DNA of 64,000 bases from Steinernema hermaphroditum (taxonomy: Eukaryota; Nematoda; Chromadorea; Rhabditida; Steinernematidae), in NCBI GenBank assembly GCA_030435675.1, contig CM059622.1, positions 5,270,001 to 5,334,000 on the forward strand, in the 5' to 3' direction. The notes below the pieces were generated by a model that was not told the origin of the DNA, made no database searches, and worked only from the letters and a program-made list of their open reading frames with translations. A program made the position numbers and the translations under genes. Within the stretch, counting starts at the first letter, position 1. Each line of letters begins with the position of its first letter. This document shows, piece by piece, positions 1 through 14,330 of this stretch.

Positions 1-3000
1 TTTCCATCTAAATTTCCGGTTATAAGCGGGTTTGATAGATGCATTACTTTTGGTAGCCATGTAAATTGTGGTCCATGTTTTGTGATATGACGCCACGTAC
101 TATGATGTGTGGTTCGGGTCTAAATTCGTCAATTTGAAGTTACACATTCCTGAGAGCCTACACTTATTATGGTTTCACAAGATCACGTTCACAGCTTACG
201 GCTCATAAAGCAAACGTGCGGAAAGCGCACTTAAGCGCTTGTGACCTTGCAGGAATTAAAGCTTTCGAAGTGCAAGTCGCCGTGCATGATTTGTTTTCCA
301 CGTGACGAAACCGTCGGAAGCCGATAATTCATAATTGTCCCGGGGCACGTGAATGCTTCCACAAAATTGAGCTGACCTTTTTGGTGGCCAACGTCTACAC
401 GATTGCTTGTGGAAAACAAGAAAATGTAGTGGAACGTTTAGTTCCTGTACACTTGTGTGTGTACAGATGGAAGTAGCAATTATGCACGATACACCGTCTG
501 CATTCTCTGCACGTTGTCACTTAAGTGTACGCACAAAACAGTCACATTCCGACTGACATTATAACGCGGAAGTGCTATTTTAGTGCTACTCAGAGTCGCT
601 ATTTTGAGGAAACGATTAAAACAGAAAAACGATTCGTGAAACAGTGACGTAACATGCTTTGCATTGTTGCCCTTTCGCCGTCGCCGATTCGATTAGAGGG
701 CGTTTTGCGAGAACGGTGCAATGGAATTTATAAATTTGGTTGGAATATCGCCGATCAGAACACAGACGAGGGTTCAAAGCACCAGTGAGCAGACAGTGAC
801 GTATAAAATTGGTTTGAGGAGGAAGCTAATAGTAATACCGCATTGGTAACCTGGTAACACGCTACTTATCAAGAGAAATGTTCGTATATTTCTCAGTGTG
901 CAAAAAGACAGATTTTGCAATTGGGTTGGTGGTTAAGATGGGACAAGTTGAACATAGACATCTACAGCAAATCAGCCAGATGACTTTAAATTGTTCGCCT
1001 GGATTTTCATCTGACGTCAACCGCTTCTCTTTCGGTCCAGGTCCCACCAAGAAAGAAAGAGTTGGATGGATAGCCAGAAGGACAAAAGGGTTCAGTTGCC
1101 TATGCAGCTGAGTGGGTACCGTTTTGTAGTGCTGGTGTGCACCTTTTGTGAGTTTTGACGGTGACTGTAAAATTGTTCCTTAATTGCACTTCTTCATTCG
1201 GCTATCGCGTATAGGAATCGTCGACCACTGTAAAATCCGCTGAGAAGCTTATACAGCACTTGGCTATGCTAATTTGGTCACGGAAGTGTTCAGGTGCTTC
1301 TTAGCCATTCATAAACATTCTTGTTTTTCCAGTGCCTTTTCGACGCTTTGTCCTATGGCAGGAAATGCGTCTTGAATAACATCTGGTTTCCAAAAATACC
1401 ATCTCCCCTGAGTAAATGAATATTTCGCTCCTGAACTATTGTGTAGACACTGTTTTCTAAAGGTGCATTCCTCGTCTCTGCTAAAGATTGATCTATATCA
1501 AGAATACTCTTGTAGTGCTAATACTCTTAATCTTGACAACTAGAACTCTCATAAACTTTGCGAAACGCTCTCATGGACAAGAACCAGCGGCTTGTTTGTC
1601 AGTTACTTATCTCATTATGCTTCCATTCCAACCCCCTCCTTTCCACTTTCCATTGTGTTTGAATGTACAAAACAAGTTGTGAATTCACACTCCCAACCAG
1701 TTTGCTTTATAATGTAAGTTTCGACTGATATTCCCTGCAAAGGTCGGTGTTGCTGGTGGATATGCGGTGGCCTAGTCCTGTCCTTTGTCCTCAGCATGAT
1801 AAGTTTTTTTCCATACTTGCTCCTGTGGCCTTGCAGACAAAAGTCATTTGCTTCATTTTGTGAATAAATGATATGATAGACGCCGCTTCTGTCACCGTTC
1901 TGCATTCCACCCGATCATAATATTTTCGCAGCCCTACCCATCGAGGGGCGCCTATTTATCTCGAGGCTATATTTCAGGCTCTACTAATCCATTTTAGGAC
2001 GACGTAGGCCGATCCCAAACTACACTGGACTTTTCGTTTACGACTAGACAATATTTTGACAGACGTCTATTCTGATAATCTGTCTATTTGCCTCCATTCG
2101 TTCCAAATGCCAATAAGTCAATTATCGTGTTTACGGAGTAATTCGTGGCATTTGATTATTCATTGTTTTGTTCAAATTTCGACGCTGTTCCGTGCACTCT
2201 AGAAGCAAAAACACAATAGTATTCATTCATTAATTCGCAGCCATCGGGAGACATCTTGTTTTCTCGTTATTTTCAGTGCGTCTAGTGCGATGGAAGTCCG
2301 CGCTTTTCGTGTGTTTTCGTTTCGAAAGCATCAGTTATACTGAGTAAGCTGTTAGCGTGTATTCACTGATAAAGTGAATGTGGTACCACGCTCGTTTTCA
2401 GATTAAATTTTACGAACTTTGCTGAAATCGTTGCATACCAAATATACATAAAAAAAATTGTAGAAAATTAAGGATCCGCTCAAGGCGATGTGCATAACAC
2501 ATAACGACTTATGTATGTCGATGATTTAGCAGAAATGTTCACAATGCCATCTGAGTAATTACTTTTCGTTTCCACTCCAACTTCCACGTCTCGGCGATGT
2601 TCTCCCCGCTCCTTTTTCTGCTCCCGCTCGCCTCGGCTCTTAGCCCACTCTCCCAAGAGCGCTCCCTCTGGAAGTCCAAAGACACCAGAAGGTTTACATG
2701 ACGCCTCAGGAGGTGGCGCGGTGCTTCGTAGAGGGACATTCCAGGCAGGAAAGGTCTTGTCCTTGGTTCACCGTTCCGTGGCAGTAGAACATCATGCTTT
2801 GAAAACTCGCTCGTCATTTACATAATACTTCAAATTCAATGTCTTTGCTCCCTTCATCATGCCAAACACTCTTGCGTGAACATCGAAGATTCATCACACC
2901 GTCCCTGACCTCATATGTAATTGCATCTTGTTTCCCCATCACAATTCTTGGAACCTGCCGTAGTAGAGTAGCACCGTTCGCAAAGCGATCGGCTACAATT

Positions 3001-4940
3001 ACGCGTCTGGCGAATTTTCTGCAGAAAAGCCAAAAATTTTATCACATTAATTTGGAGTCCTTTTGAATGTCCTTTCATTGGTCTCGTTTCCATGAACTAA
3101 GGGCTTTTCTATGGCTGAACAGGTCCTTTTCTGAAGCATTGTCCTTACAAGTGTCGCCCGCTTCCTGACCTCAAAGTATCTACGTACTTTTAAGCATTAT
3201 TCCAGACGCTTTCATCTGAACCAATTGATTTATTTGGATCAACACCTTGATTTTACAAAAAAACGTTCACCAGTTTCGACTTCCTCCTCCTATTGGCATC
3301 GATTCTAGAGCTTCCGTTTTACTGCTTTTTGTTTACGCTTGCCGGTAATTACCCTCCCAGGAACTCCATAGTACAGTGTCTGTGATGACTGAATATTTTC
3401 ACGCATGTACCCAGTATATGGCAAAGATCACAATGGCGTACGAAGCTTATGTAGGTGGTTGTATGAGTACTGTTGTGTCGACAAGAAACCGAAGGACAGA
3501 TTAGGGTTTATATAGAAGGTACTTACCGTACTACATAAGTGACTCAGTCTTGTAGTGTGGGACTTTTTGGGCCGTTTTTCCACACTTGCCCTCCATTTCC
3601 AGAGATTTTTGAGCTCGATCAGTTTTCATGTGGTCACGTTTGCTATTATAATGTTACCTACCTACCATGTGTCTTTCTGGCCTTGTATCATATTTGACAA
3701 ATCGGAAGCCATGAAGTTTAAGTTAACAATATTTAAGTTTAACTGCCAGGATTTTTCGACACTTTTCAGATTTCCACTCAAGGTTTTCATTTTCAGAGAC
3801 TTTCAAGCCATTAAAGAGGTTCACTATTACCCGATTGTATCGCTTAAATCAAACTAAACTTCAGCTTTTCCTTTACTGTTGATTTGCTTCTCTGTAATAC
3901 GTCACAAGGACAACAACGGGTGCCTTCGGTAGCAAAGATTTCTTCGTAGTTTATGGCATTTGTCATACATTACACATTAGACTCTGCATTTTGAACCGTC
4001 GAGGTGCCAGATGGACCGTCAAGACAATAGTCAAGACATAGTCCGCGAAATTCAGAACGAATACAAACGAAGTGCGATAACTCATAATGAAAATTAGAAT
4101 TAACTGGCCTCAACCGGTTTGGATCTGGCTCAGTATAGTGCACAACATACCCAATAAGTTACACGTGAAGCTACTGGATTGCCTGCAAGCTGCATGTACA
4201 ATACGTGCTCTCTAATGGCTTACTCTGCCCTCGATCTCCTTGTCTTGCGTTTTTTCCTTCCCTGGAGACGTTTCTCAAAAACATAAGTTTGGCTTTTTTT
4301 ATTTTGCTCTATTTTTGTGTACAATAACCTTTGGTTTACGAGCATTTCGCACATCCCAATGTAAATTAAAAGCTATCCAACTCTTTAACGCGCCCATTCT
4401 CTTGGAATTCCTTTGATTTCGCAGATTATGGCGCTTTTTTTCTCATCCTTTGGTATTTGATGCTATTTAGATGACTTTACTAATCACCGACTTTACCACG
4501 TACCGATCAAAAGACGAATTGAAGTTCGTGATCTGATGAGAAACATATGTTTTTTCCATGCATAAACATGGCTATTTACCCATAAAGGTCGCGGAACATG
4601 ACTGACTCAGCGTGAGAACTTAAGAAACACTAAACACTATTTTGAAAACATTTATACCAAGATCTATGATATGAAATATGCACTGACAAGTTACAAGTCT
4701 ATGCCTAAAATTTTTTTATCTCAACCACAACATCAGTGGTCGTCAAGAGGAAGATATATGTGTTCACAGAATCCCAAGGAAAAGGGGTGATTCGTGCCTG
4801 GAATGTCCCTATTCGTGGAAGCGGATCAGCTGCTGTCCTCCAGCAATATTCAGATTCATTATCCTAATGTCCCTTTGCATCGAAAACGACTTTCGAGTTA
4901 TTTCAGGCACGGTGCGTAGGCTTCTTATGTCAAAAAGAAC
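1..4940. other. gene-free spacer, left edge
   Basis: Mostly AT-rich DNA with only short chance open frames on both strands. I see no run of exons with matching splice phases, no RNA gene and no protein similarity that I recognise. A gene with very short exons could be missed by eye. Confidence 0.6.
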
Positions 4941-5339
4941 GCGGAAGCCGCTTTCGCGTACTTTTGAGCGTCTCACACCTTCTTAGCCAAACGGGAAGAT
5001 CTATTTTCCTCGTAGACGACGTGAGAAGCAGGACGCCGCACTTTGTTTTTTCGCTTTCGAGTCAGGTTCTCTTCAGGCTTTGCAACGAAACGGTGTTTGG
5101 TCGCCGAAGCGTCGTCTGCTCTCGCACGAATTAGTGTCAGTCCGCAACTTCGCCTTTTTCTTTGTTTGCATCGCTGCCATCGATCACAAAGTGATGCGAA
5201 AAATGTTGCCACCGACGGGCACCAGCGGAGGTCAGGTGGCGACCGTGTTGCAGAATTCGTTCCGCTTCCCTTGTCCTTTGCATCTTTTTCTCCATTAGCA
5301 GCTGCCGAATCCGCAAATCGGCCCACAGGGATTAACAAG

Positions 5340-5371
5340 CTGCAGCGGGATTCGTGGAAATCCCGCTGCAG
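5340..5371. repeat. perfect 13-bp inverted repeat (hairpin)
   Basis: CTGCAGCGGGATT at 5340-5352 is followed, after six bases, by its exact reverse complement at 5359-5371. It lies inside a GC-rich patch with no gene around it. It could be a cruciform, a palindromic protein-binding site or a fold in an unannotated transcript. Confidence 0.8.
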
Positions 5372-7237
5372 AATTGATTGTCGGAAGCGGGCGTTGCCGC
5401 AGTGACTCGAGAATTGGGGAGAGGACGTAGGGTGGGGGGGGAAGGAAATGGAGGCATGAAAGGGTGCCGACACAGGTTGTGGACCAGCAAAATAGGGGTT
5501 TTATGAGGCTATATGCCTATTGCAATGAAGGGTTATGAAGGATAGAATGCCTGAGGAAAGAAGGACAGGTTCGGTTTCTTGGGTGTATTTTACAGAACTC
5601 TTTATCTTTGAGACTCCGAAGGATTGACTGACCTTCAAGGTTCGGTTTTCTTCAGTCAGCATCGTTTAATGAATCATATTTTGAGACCTCTTCCGAGAGG
5701 TTACTCTATCTTTGCAGTGTAAGTCCTATAGAAAATCCGGTTTTCGTCTCTGATCTTCCTTGTCGACGTCTCTCTTTGTGCTATGTCACATAAACTGCGT
5801 TTTCCAATAAATAACACGAGAAATCCATGAAAAATGATTCGTTCGAGGTGTCCGGAACCTCCCTGACAGTAATTTCAAGAAACACCTTTTTGAGCAATTT
5901 TTGGTCCAAAGGAAGATACTTGAATAGGACACATAGTATGGGGCGTCTTGGAATCAAGCAAACTTATCACTTATCTCTCTCCATCAATAATCATCTTCTT
6001 TCTCCTTCGGCATCCGTATTGTTTATACAATTCTGGGAGCCCGTATCTTGATTCCGACTATTCCACAAAGATCACTCGAACCTCCGAGTAATTAGTCCCT
6101 TTTCCAGTAAATAATTAAACCCTAAGTGCGTCTACTTGTCTCTCGCCGTTTGTGTTTTTTAGCCGCGTGCAACGTCGAGGCGAAACCCAATTGGTGACCT
6201 CATTAATCTACGGAGAAGAACAATTTCGGTTTTTGCAAATATCTCCTAGTCCGAACGTGCGACCTTCGCGCGCTCAGCGGAACCGGTTCGCGCTCTTTCG
6301 GGACTCACAGATCCCAAGACGACCTTGTGCTTCTGCGCGGAGACAACGCAACATTTACGGGCAGCTGCCGTTTTTGCAGAACGAGGCGTTTGCAGCGAAG
6401 TCACACCTGCGTAGCCGTTCGCCGAGCGGTGACTAAGATGACGAGAACTCTGCACGGCACCAGCTGTTTTCCAACGTTTGCAAATTTGCACGATAAGCGA
6501 TTGTAATTGTGCACGTCTAGACCGAGCAAACACCGGACGATAAGCGTCACAATCGCTCAGTTTGCACGATGTAAATAGCGAGCGCCCGGCGGGGCTAATT
6601 ATAGGCGAAGTTGCGTCTGCGGGGAACAGATGACCTTTGAGTCGTAAAGAGGCTAATAAGGCGCTGGCTGGCAACATAATTTTGCAGAAGATGAGGCGAT
6701 ACGTAGCAGGGGAATAAGGGGGCGCAAAAAAGAGATAAAAAACCAGGAAGTGGACGGCGACGGAACGAGAGGAAAAAAGAGAAAAGTCGCGACATTCGCA
6801 GAAAGGAATGTAGCATTTTAACACAATTTGGAGAAAAACGGTGCGGCCGTTCTGTGTGTAATTGGACATTTGTGTGTTTGCAGAAAAATATCTCCTGAGA
6901 TAAGACCGTTTTGTGTAATACCCACTACAGATACGGTGGTTCTTGGAGATAAATCAAATATACCGAGTCATACTACGTGGAACAGGTTTTGGAACCTGCG
7001 CCTTCTCCAAAGTTTATAGATGATGCTGATTAAAAGAGACGTTTGCTACTGATAACGCGGCAAACATCCAAAGCTGCATCACCTTTACAGCTGATTGGTG
7101 TCAACAACCCTAAGAATAGGCTGCAGAATAATCAGTTTTGGTCCAAAAATAACCTCTTTGGGCAACCTCTTTTCTTCAATGAAGCGAAGTTTCTTGCATC
7201 AGCAGTTTTGTTCCACTGACAACAGGGTACCGTTTTG

Positions 7238-7505
7238 CCCAAACTTTTACTGGATGTGCCACTTTTTTTATATCATGTCATCGCAGTTTGACTCCAGTCA
7301 CCATTCGATTGTATACAAACCCAACAACTTCATAAACATCGAGCCCTCATGGATGAGAAGTGGGGACTAGTTTGAATCCTTGAATTGTCACAGCCCTCGT
7401 TTATTTTTCTTGCCGTTCTATGTAGGAGATTCCGTTTTTTCTTTCATAGACAGTACAACAGCCACTAGGGCCAAACCTTTGCTGAATGTGCCACTTTTTT
7501 AATGT
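7238..7505 (+). repeat. short direct repeat pair
   Basis: A block of roughly 33 bp at 7238-7270 (containing GATGTGCCACTTTTTT) recurs at about 7469-7505 (containing GAATGTGCCACTTTTTT), with several mismatches. The copies are about 230 bp apart in the same orientation. The cause is unknown; it may be part of an old repeat. Confidence 0.55.
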
Positions 7506-8620
7506 CTTATTTTGGACAAGAGCAGGGATTAGCTCTTTTGGATCATTCGGGGGGTCTAAGGGGTCTAGAGGTCTAAAATTGAACTGAACTCCATAACATT
7601 AAGGAGCAACGTAAGTTGGACTTGGCATTCGAAAAATGTAGACCTTGAGCACAATGTTCGCGACTATATAGGGTTCACTGAAATCGTGTGTGACGTGAAC
7701 AATACAAATTTGTGTTGCAATGTTTCCCTTACCTTCATTGATTGATTTAGCTTTGAAGAGACTACACTTGAAACTCTTTTTCTGACATTTCTTTCATGCG
7801 AGACAACAACTGTCCCCGGTGTTCTATTGCAAACTTCACTAGGTCTCGTCAGAAGTCGCCGAGAAGACATTTAGAAACAAACATGTTTTCTGAAAACTGA
7901 TATGAGTGGGATAAGTCAACGCTTCTCTAAAAGCTTTCCTTTCAAGTGTCGAGGATTATAGAAATGGTCGTGGGGGCGCCGGCCAGGCCATTTCGGGAAA
8001 TATCCCTGACTGATCATAAACAAGAAGTCAGACAGCTTTTTTCAGGTATTCAACCTACAGATGAATTTTAAGACTTCTACGAAAATGCTTCATAGCACAG
8101 AGATCTTCCAAGAAGCCGCAAAGAGGTACAGACTATTGGGAAAGTGGTTACATAACCTTTGCTGTTGGCGACCAAGAATCTCGACAATCTCCCCACGATC
8201 CTTTGTTGTTTTCAAAACTCTTAAATTCCGCTCGTCGAGCGCTAATTATTTTCCCCTCCAACGCGTTTTCTCGGAAATCCTCTTCGGCCAGCACACAATG
8301 GAAGCAATTGCGGTACATAATCAGCAGAATTTTTGCAACTGTCGCCTTAATTAGGTCCGCGATGCGTCGTTTCCTGCCGGCGTTCGTCTCCGATGACGTC
8401 GAGAAGGGTCGGAGGCGTTTAGCGCCTCTGCAGAAGCGAACAAACATCGTGCGGAATTTCGGAGATCGTGCGGGGCGACAAATTGGATTGCTTGCGGTCT
8501 TGACCATAATGCGATTTGTGGAAATGCGTCAAGATGGTGAGGGGAAAGTTGCAAAATTTAGAGACGAAAACAGAGGCGAGGAGGTGTTTTTCGACTCAGG
8601 GTGACCGCTGCATAAGAAGC

Positions 8621-10796
8621 AGCGAAATTAAGTATATGATGGGGAAAATAAAATGTGACTTTTCTGGGAAAACGAAATTTGACAAAACAGCAATTCGACT
8701 TCCTCGATTAAAGGATCGTTATCAGGGAAATGTTTATCCCTTGAGTGGACTAAATTTTATGAAGATTTAAAGGTGTTTCCCTGGGACTTCTCTCAACAGA
8801 GGTAGCCAGGCTAAATCATGATATGTCTTCTGCCTCACTGGTCCTACGATCTTTGCGCCATTTTAAAAACGCCAGCGTGGTGTTTTTCGTGAAAAATCTT
8901 TGCGTCAAAACAACATTCAATGATGCTGACAGGAAAAACAGCAAAATATTGTGAAGCCAGCATTTTGAACAATTTTCTCTTCTCTCTACTTTACGTAGAA
9001 CCAGAAGGAGATGTGGCAAAGTACGAAAAACAAGGTGGTGGACAACAACAAATAAAACTCGATTGGTTCCGTCTGAATTGAGTGCTTGTCCACAAAAAAA
9101 ACACGAAACATTAGTGGATTGCGAATATCCATTGACTTGGACTGGGTGGCAGTTTACTCTAATGAAAAATGTGATCTCTGTTTTGTGGCAGAGGGAAATG
9201 TAATGAAGTCTTCTTCCTGTAGGGCTAACACTGCTCCCTTCTATGTTTACGATCTAATTCTTGTGCCCTTCGGAATAGCTGGCAAAACATATTCACACTT
9301 TTAGGGAAATTCGCCATCCATCAATGCTTCCTGTTCTCGTGAAACAAGTGCGGAGTTGGGTCGGAACAGATCGAGTTTTATTTTGTTGTTGTCCATTTCG
9401 TTGTTTTCGTTCGAGGATTAGCCTTCTGTGCACTTCGTTACAAGGCTCGCAAGGCCCTTAGGACGGAAGTGCATGGAACGATGGACACGAAAACAACGTC
9501 GTCACAAAAGGAGCGCTGAAGGATTACCACAAGGGCTGAACTTCAGGTTTTCGAGAGGCGGAAAATTGCCTTTTCTTTTACAATGAGTTGCCTGGACTCC
9601 ACATCAAAACTTATGTGTATATTCCGATATTCAACCGGAAGATGTCGAGATGCTAGAGTGTCATAAAATCTGCAGAGTGGTGCTTATCTTTTTCTGGAAT
9701 TTGCCATATGTCCGCGTAAGTGCTTGTCATTTCCGGCTTTCCTTGCTCCTCATGAAATCAGCCTCGAATTCTTGTAAGCAAACTCTTGTTCACGTTTTCT
9801 TTCTGCATTCTTAACACACCCGACTTCCTGTCTATTCATCCATGTGACCTTCTTATCCATCGTCTGTGTTTACCCTGAACACGGATTGTATCTGATTCAC
9901 TAATTCCCTAATCTGCTTCTGCATAACTGTTTTTCGCTCCCCAATCCTTAATTCCTACTTTTTTTCCTATGGTCTCTGGTGTAAGGTGGCCGCCAAAGCG
10001 AGTCACAAGACACCAAAGATGATTCGTGCATGCATATATTAACTCCGAATCGTATCAAATGTTTGTGGCTCGACTTGATATCGTATGTATGTATTTTCAC
10101 TTATTTGAGCGACCAGGTCTGCAGTCACCAACTACGCCCAGGTGATCTTTGCTCTGACATCCACCTCCCTGACTGTGACGTGTTCATTAAGAAACATGTA
10201 AGATGACATGTTATTTTTTAGCAACAAATAAAGACCACTCATTTTCTGCTTTTCAAACCATAGTGCGCTATTATGTTTACCCTTTTTTCTTTTGTGATCT
10301 TTGTTTTATCGCGGCCATCGGCCAACACAACACCAAATGATTGGGTGCTTATTGTATGCATAATTGCGCGTTTTTGTGACATTTTTGCAATATCTTCATT
10401 TCTTTTGTATTCCAAAATTCTACTTTCAATTCATTCTCGAAAGGAAGATGGCGTACGATGCCTTCAACTTCTTCCTTATCCTTTTTTTGTGGTCCGAAAA
10501 GGCCACAGGAGAGCTGTTTTGCATACACGTGCTGTGTTACACTGTTGTTCATTTTTTGTGTGACCTTTTTATGCGTTTTTAGAGGACTTTCTTTTCTCCT
10601 TTCTCTTCACGAATTTCGTTTTGATGTTTGAGCACTTGCATTATAAATTGGATTTTTTTGTGCACTGCGTAGGGAGTTTTCCTCTGCACTTTTTTCTCTT
10701 GCAAAATTCGATTTCCAAGAACGCCCTTTTCGAGGCTCTAAGTGGCCACTTCTTGTATTTGCGCCCATACTACACCGAAGTGATCTCTGAAAAGCG
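8621..10796. other. gene-free spacer
   Basis: AT-rich with no supported gene. The only structure I see is an imperfect inverted repeat near 9399-9498. Confidence 0.55.
9399..9498. repeat. imperfect 100-bp hairpin
   Basis: CGTTGTTTTCGT at 9399-9410 can pair with ACGAAAACAACG at 9487-9498. Inside it, TGCACTTCG (9429-9437) pairs with CGGAAGTGCA (9464-9473) apart from one bulged base. The intervening arms are poorly paired. The size resembles a small-RNA precursor, but pairing is too broken to call it one. Confidence 0.4.
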
Positions 10797-13700
10797 CTAG
10801 TCAAACAAAACAAACATCAGCGTCGCGGCTGTCAGCGACACTTCCGTCTCCGGAACACCCCTATTTGGCCACAAGAACCCGGGGATCAACACACAATTAC
10901 CTTTTGCCGTTTCTCCGAATTCTGCAGCTTGTTGTTCGTCGATCGCCTCTGGGAGCTGCAGCTGCAGCCCGAGGCACTTTCCCACAGAAGCGCCGGGATT
11001 CAGAAGTCTCGATGTAAAGACGCCGTAGCCGCGTCTGTTGCGACGCTCCCGAAGACATAACATCTCGGGCTAAGTTTTGTCCTCCCCACTGAGACGGCGC
11101 CTGTGGGAGCTCGGGCCCGAAATCGCGCGAATCCTGAGGCCACCTGCATCGTCGCTCGTCTTTGTTTTTAGTTGTGGAGTCGGCGCCGATGGCGAAGATA
11201 GCGGCGTCACATTTGCATTTGTTTTTGAGACGCCGCAGATAAAGGACGCATGCACTTTGGCGCGAAATCCGCCCAGCGAATTCCGCAGGTGATTGGTGCC
11301 TTGATCGAGGATCGCCTAAGGCGCCAGACGTGGGAGGGACACAGAAGGCACTCTCTGGATTAGCCACGGACAAAGGGCGACCAACTCGGACATGGACGAT
11401 GATCAGCGATGATGTACCCGGCGACATTCCGGAGTACAGCCGGGCGGACTTCCTCATCCCGCTCCCTCCAGAAGATGGATGCGGCAAGCGCGCTTTCGTC
11501 AGCTGACCCATCAATTTCGCAGCGGCGGAGTTTGCAAATGCAATCTGCAGAGTCTCCGCACGCGGCACTCGCACAAAAAGTTAATCGCCTCGGAGGGCGA
11601 ACCGAACGTCGAGGGTAACGCTGTTTTTGTTTTCTTTTTTGTCTTCTCCGAAGACTTGTACGCCGCCGACAACAACGAAACAAGAGAGGGTGTGGATCCT
11701 GCTCATCTGTATGCATTCGCCTCGTGTCTGACCCATGTTGCGCCGGGCTTGCAAAGCAGCCGCGCACTTTTCGGCTTTGTATCATTGAGTCCAGAGGCTG
11801 CGCGAAAATAAAAGTGCAAGATTAATGGATAAGCTGCTGCTAGTGCTGCTGCTCGGAACAGCCTAATGGCGTTGAGGCGAGCCTCCGGGCTCCCCTCAAA
11901 GGGGCCACCCACGCCACTGACATTTCCTCTGCGCTACACCTTCGGCAGCGGAATTCGAAATTCTCCGGCGGTGACGTCGGCAGCGGGGCTCGCGGTGCGT
12001 ATTTATTCATGTACGCCCCGAGTGCATGCGCTCGATTCTCTGGAAATTGGCGTGTACTTTTTGTTTTTGCCAGAATAAATAGACGAGCGCCGCCGCAAGA
12101 TCAAGTGGAAAGTGAGGGGAAGAAGCGGGGGACCCGCGCCGAAGCCCAGGATCAATATCCGCCGCTTCGGCTCCAGATCCCCCGTAAAGGGCGTCTACCG
12201 TAGACAAATTTTTCGATTCAAGCGAATGTTTTGGACGGCTTTCTGGTCTCTGGCCCTTGGAAAGCGTGACGCCGGCTACCGGCGCCCCAGTTTTCCCGCT
12301 TTTACGAATCATTTTGTGCGTTAATTGGATTTTCCAGATGCGCCTCCGAGGAGGAGTCAGATGCATTAATATCGGGGATTACTCCGGGTGAGGCACAAGC
12401 ACACGATTCATTCCGGTCTTCTCGTCGTCGTTCTTGGTGACCTTTGTTTTGCCGAACCACTCAGTACACGATGAATGTATAGCAGCTGGGAAAGGCACAG
12501 ATGAGAAGCCGAGACCTGGTAGTAGCGTGTTCGACGTCGATCTTTCCGGGAGTAGCCAAGGGCAACGCGCGTAAGAAATGACAAATCCGGAATTAGTGTG
12601 CTGTGTCGCTATTGCGGGAACCAGGTGTGTTTCCGGCGGAGACGTGCGGCGCCCCTCATCTGCATACATCACCGTCCCTCAAATAGACTCTACCACTTCC
12701 TCTCCACTTACGTCGCTGTTTTCACCTTTAGCTGAGCACCTAGAGTGCACGCCTAATAGCCGGTTTCAACCTAAATGGTATAATCTCCCGTTAAATGCCG
12801 GTCGCACTTCGCTGATTGCGCATGGAGTACCAGAAATGCCTCGGGAAATGAATCATCTAGCGTGAACGATCACGAAATGGCCATTATAGGCCAAGATGGG
12901 CCTCATGGAGTTTTGATGACTTTTTCCGTTGCGTGCTCTGAAACACTTTTTTCGTAGAAGTGCACTTTCCAAAGAAGTCGTAGAATCGTATTTTTTTGTG
13001 CCACCACTTGTCCACGTGACGTTGGCGCAACGACCTTAGTTTGTGCCGATCGCAGATTTAGATCTCAGATCGCCGTTTTTTTTGCGTGCCGTAACCCGCG
13101 CTGTTTGTTTCGCGTGATTCGCTGATTTCGCGCGGTCCCGTGATAAGCACAGCCTGTTGACAAGGGGGCCCACGTGATCAAAAATGATCGGAATTATTTA
13201 CAAACAAATAGCTGACGTAGGCAATGGCCTTGACTCCCCCTAAACCGGGCCAGAAATGTCCCATCGGCTTGGTACGCCGCTATGAGGAAGTGTGTAGCTT
13301 GTTTGCTTGTTTCCCTCGATTACAGGAACCATTTTTGCTGATTTGTGATGCTTAAGTGGTCAGCAGGTGAGGGCTGGCTAATGGACCGCTGATTGCACAC
13401 GTGATTCTCGCTCGATTGCTCATTTGGCTCTGATAAGCGGTGGACGACGCGTCATGCATCGCCGAAAGGCGAGACAGGCTGCAGCTGCAAAAACGCCCAA
13501 ACTGATAAGTTGTGTGTAGTTGGCACCACAGCTGGGTAAACAGCCTCCCCCTCGGAGTCGTCGGCCACGGTGGAAACCCCATTTCTGGTGCTGCTGATAA
13601 GATGCAGGTGTTCCTATTTCGTCAGTTCCATCCTCTTCTTCGCGTTTCCGCACCCTTCGGAGGGGAGGGCTTCATAAGCGGCGGTGCACCTTTTCTGCAA

Positions 13701-14330
13701 AGTCATATCGCGAAGGGCCCGCCCCCCGGGGGGAGAGGAGCGCGTTGCCGCCACCCTTGCTAATGTGATGCCGCGCGGCTCCGCCGCCATCAGCTGGTCG
13801 CGCTCCAGCTAGCTGGCCGCCGCGCACGCTGCACTCTTCGCGCAGCAAATTTTTGCAGAATAATCGGCGGGGGGCGGGGCTTGGCGGCGTCTTTTCTGCC
13901 TGCCCGCCGACTCTCGCCGCGTATTCGCTCCCGCCGAGTCGCTCCCGCTCGCCGCCGAGCCTTCCCGACTGGCGACGCCCCATCTTCTGCTGGCGTCACC
14001 GGCGTGCGCGAGCTTCCAAAGACGCCTCCTGGAGAGAGGGAGAGGAACGTGGACCCTTAGCGCCGCCGCCGCCGCTCATCCTTGCCACGATCAGAGTACT
14101 TGCGGGCGCGCCAAGACAACAGAGAACGGTGCGAGTCGCCGCGATAGGTAAAGTGTTTCCTTTTGTCGCCACTGTCAACAAGCCCACTTCTCGCTTTATC
14201 ACCCCTTCTCCGCTGCTGAGTGCACTATCTTGCAAAGCCCGAACCGCGAAACCTGCTGTGCACGTAGCCCCGAACGGACAAAAAAAGTTATTGCACCGCT
14301 CAGGTGCCAATTAAATTTTCCCTTCACTGC
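10797..14330. promoter_or_regulatory. large GC-rich block upstream of the F-box gene
   Basis: About 3.5 kb of GC-rich DNA, densest at 13.7-14.15 kb, with long overlapping open frames on both strands and none recognisable as a protein. A good donor (GATAG|GTAAAG, intron starting 14148) lies at its right end, and a strong acceptor (CTTTTTTCAG, ending 14886) lies 23 nt before the F-box start codon. The block may therefore contain the promoter and a 5'-untranslated first exon of that gene. This is inference. Confidence 0.35.

Larger units (their letters stand above)
4950..8620. other. gene-free stretch with GC-rich patches
   Basis: GC-rich patches lie near 5040-5405, 6150-6800 and 8140-8605. In each, several frames on both strands stay open at once, which is what GC-rich DNA with few stops gives. 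No frame has recognisable protein features or a consistent chain of exons. They could be conserved non-coding elements or distant promoters. Confidence 0.5.

Noticed and set aside
13853..14314. A 153-codon plus-strand open frame in the GC-rich block
   Set aside because: Composition-driven Arg/Pro/Ala-rich translation, no start context or domain, and overlapping open frames on the other strand.
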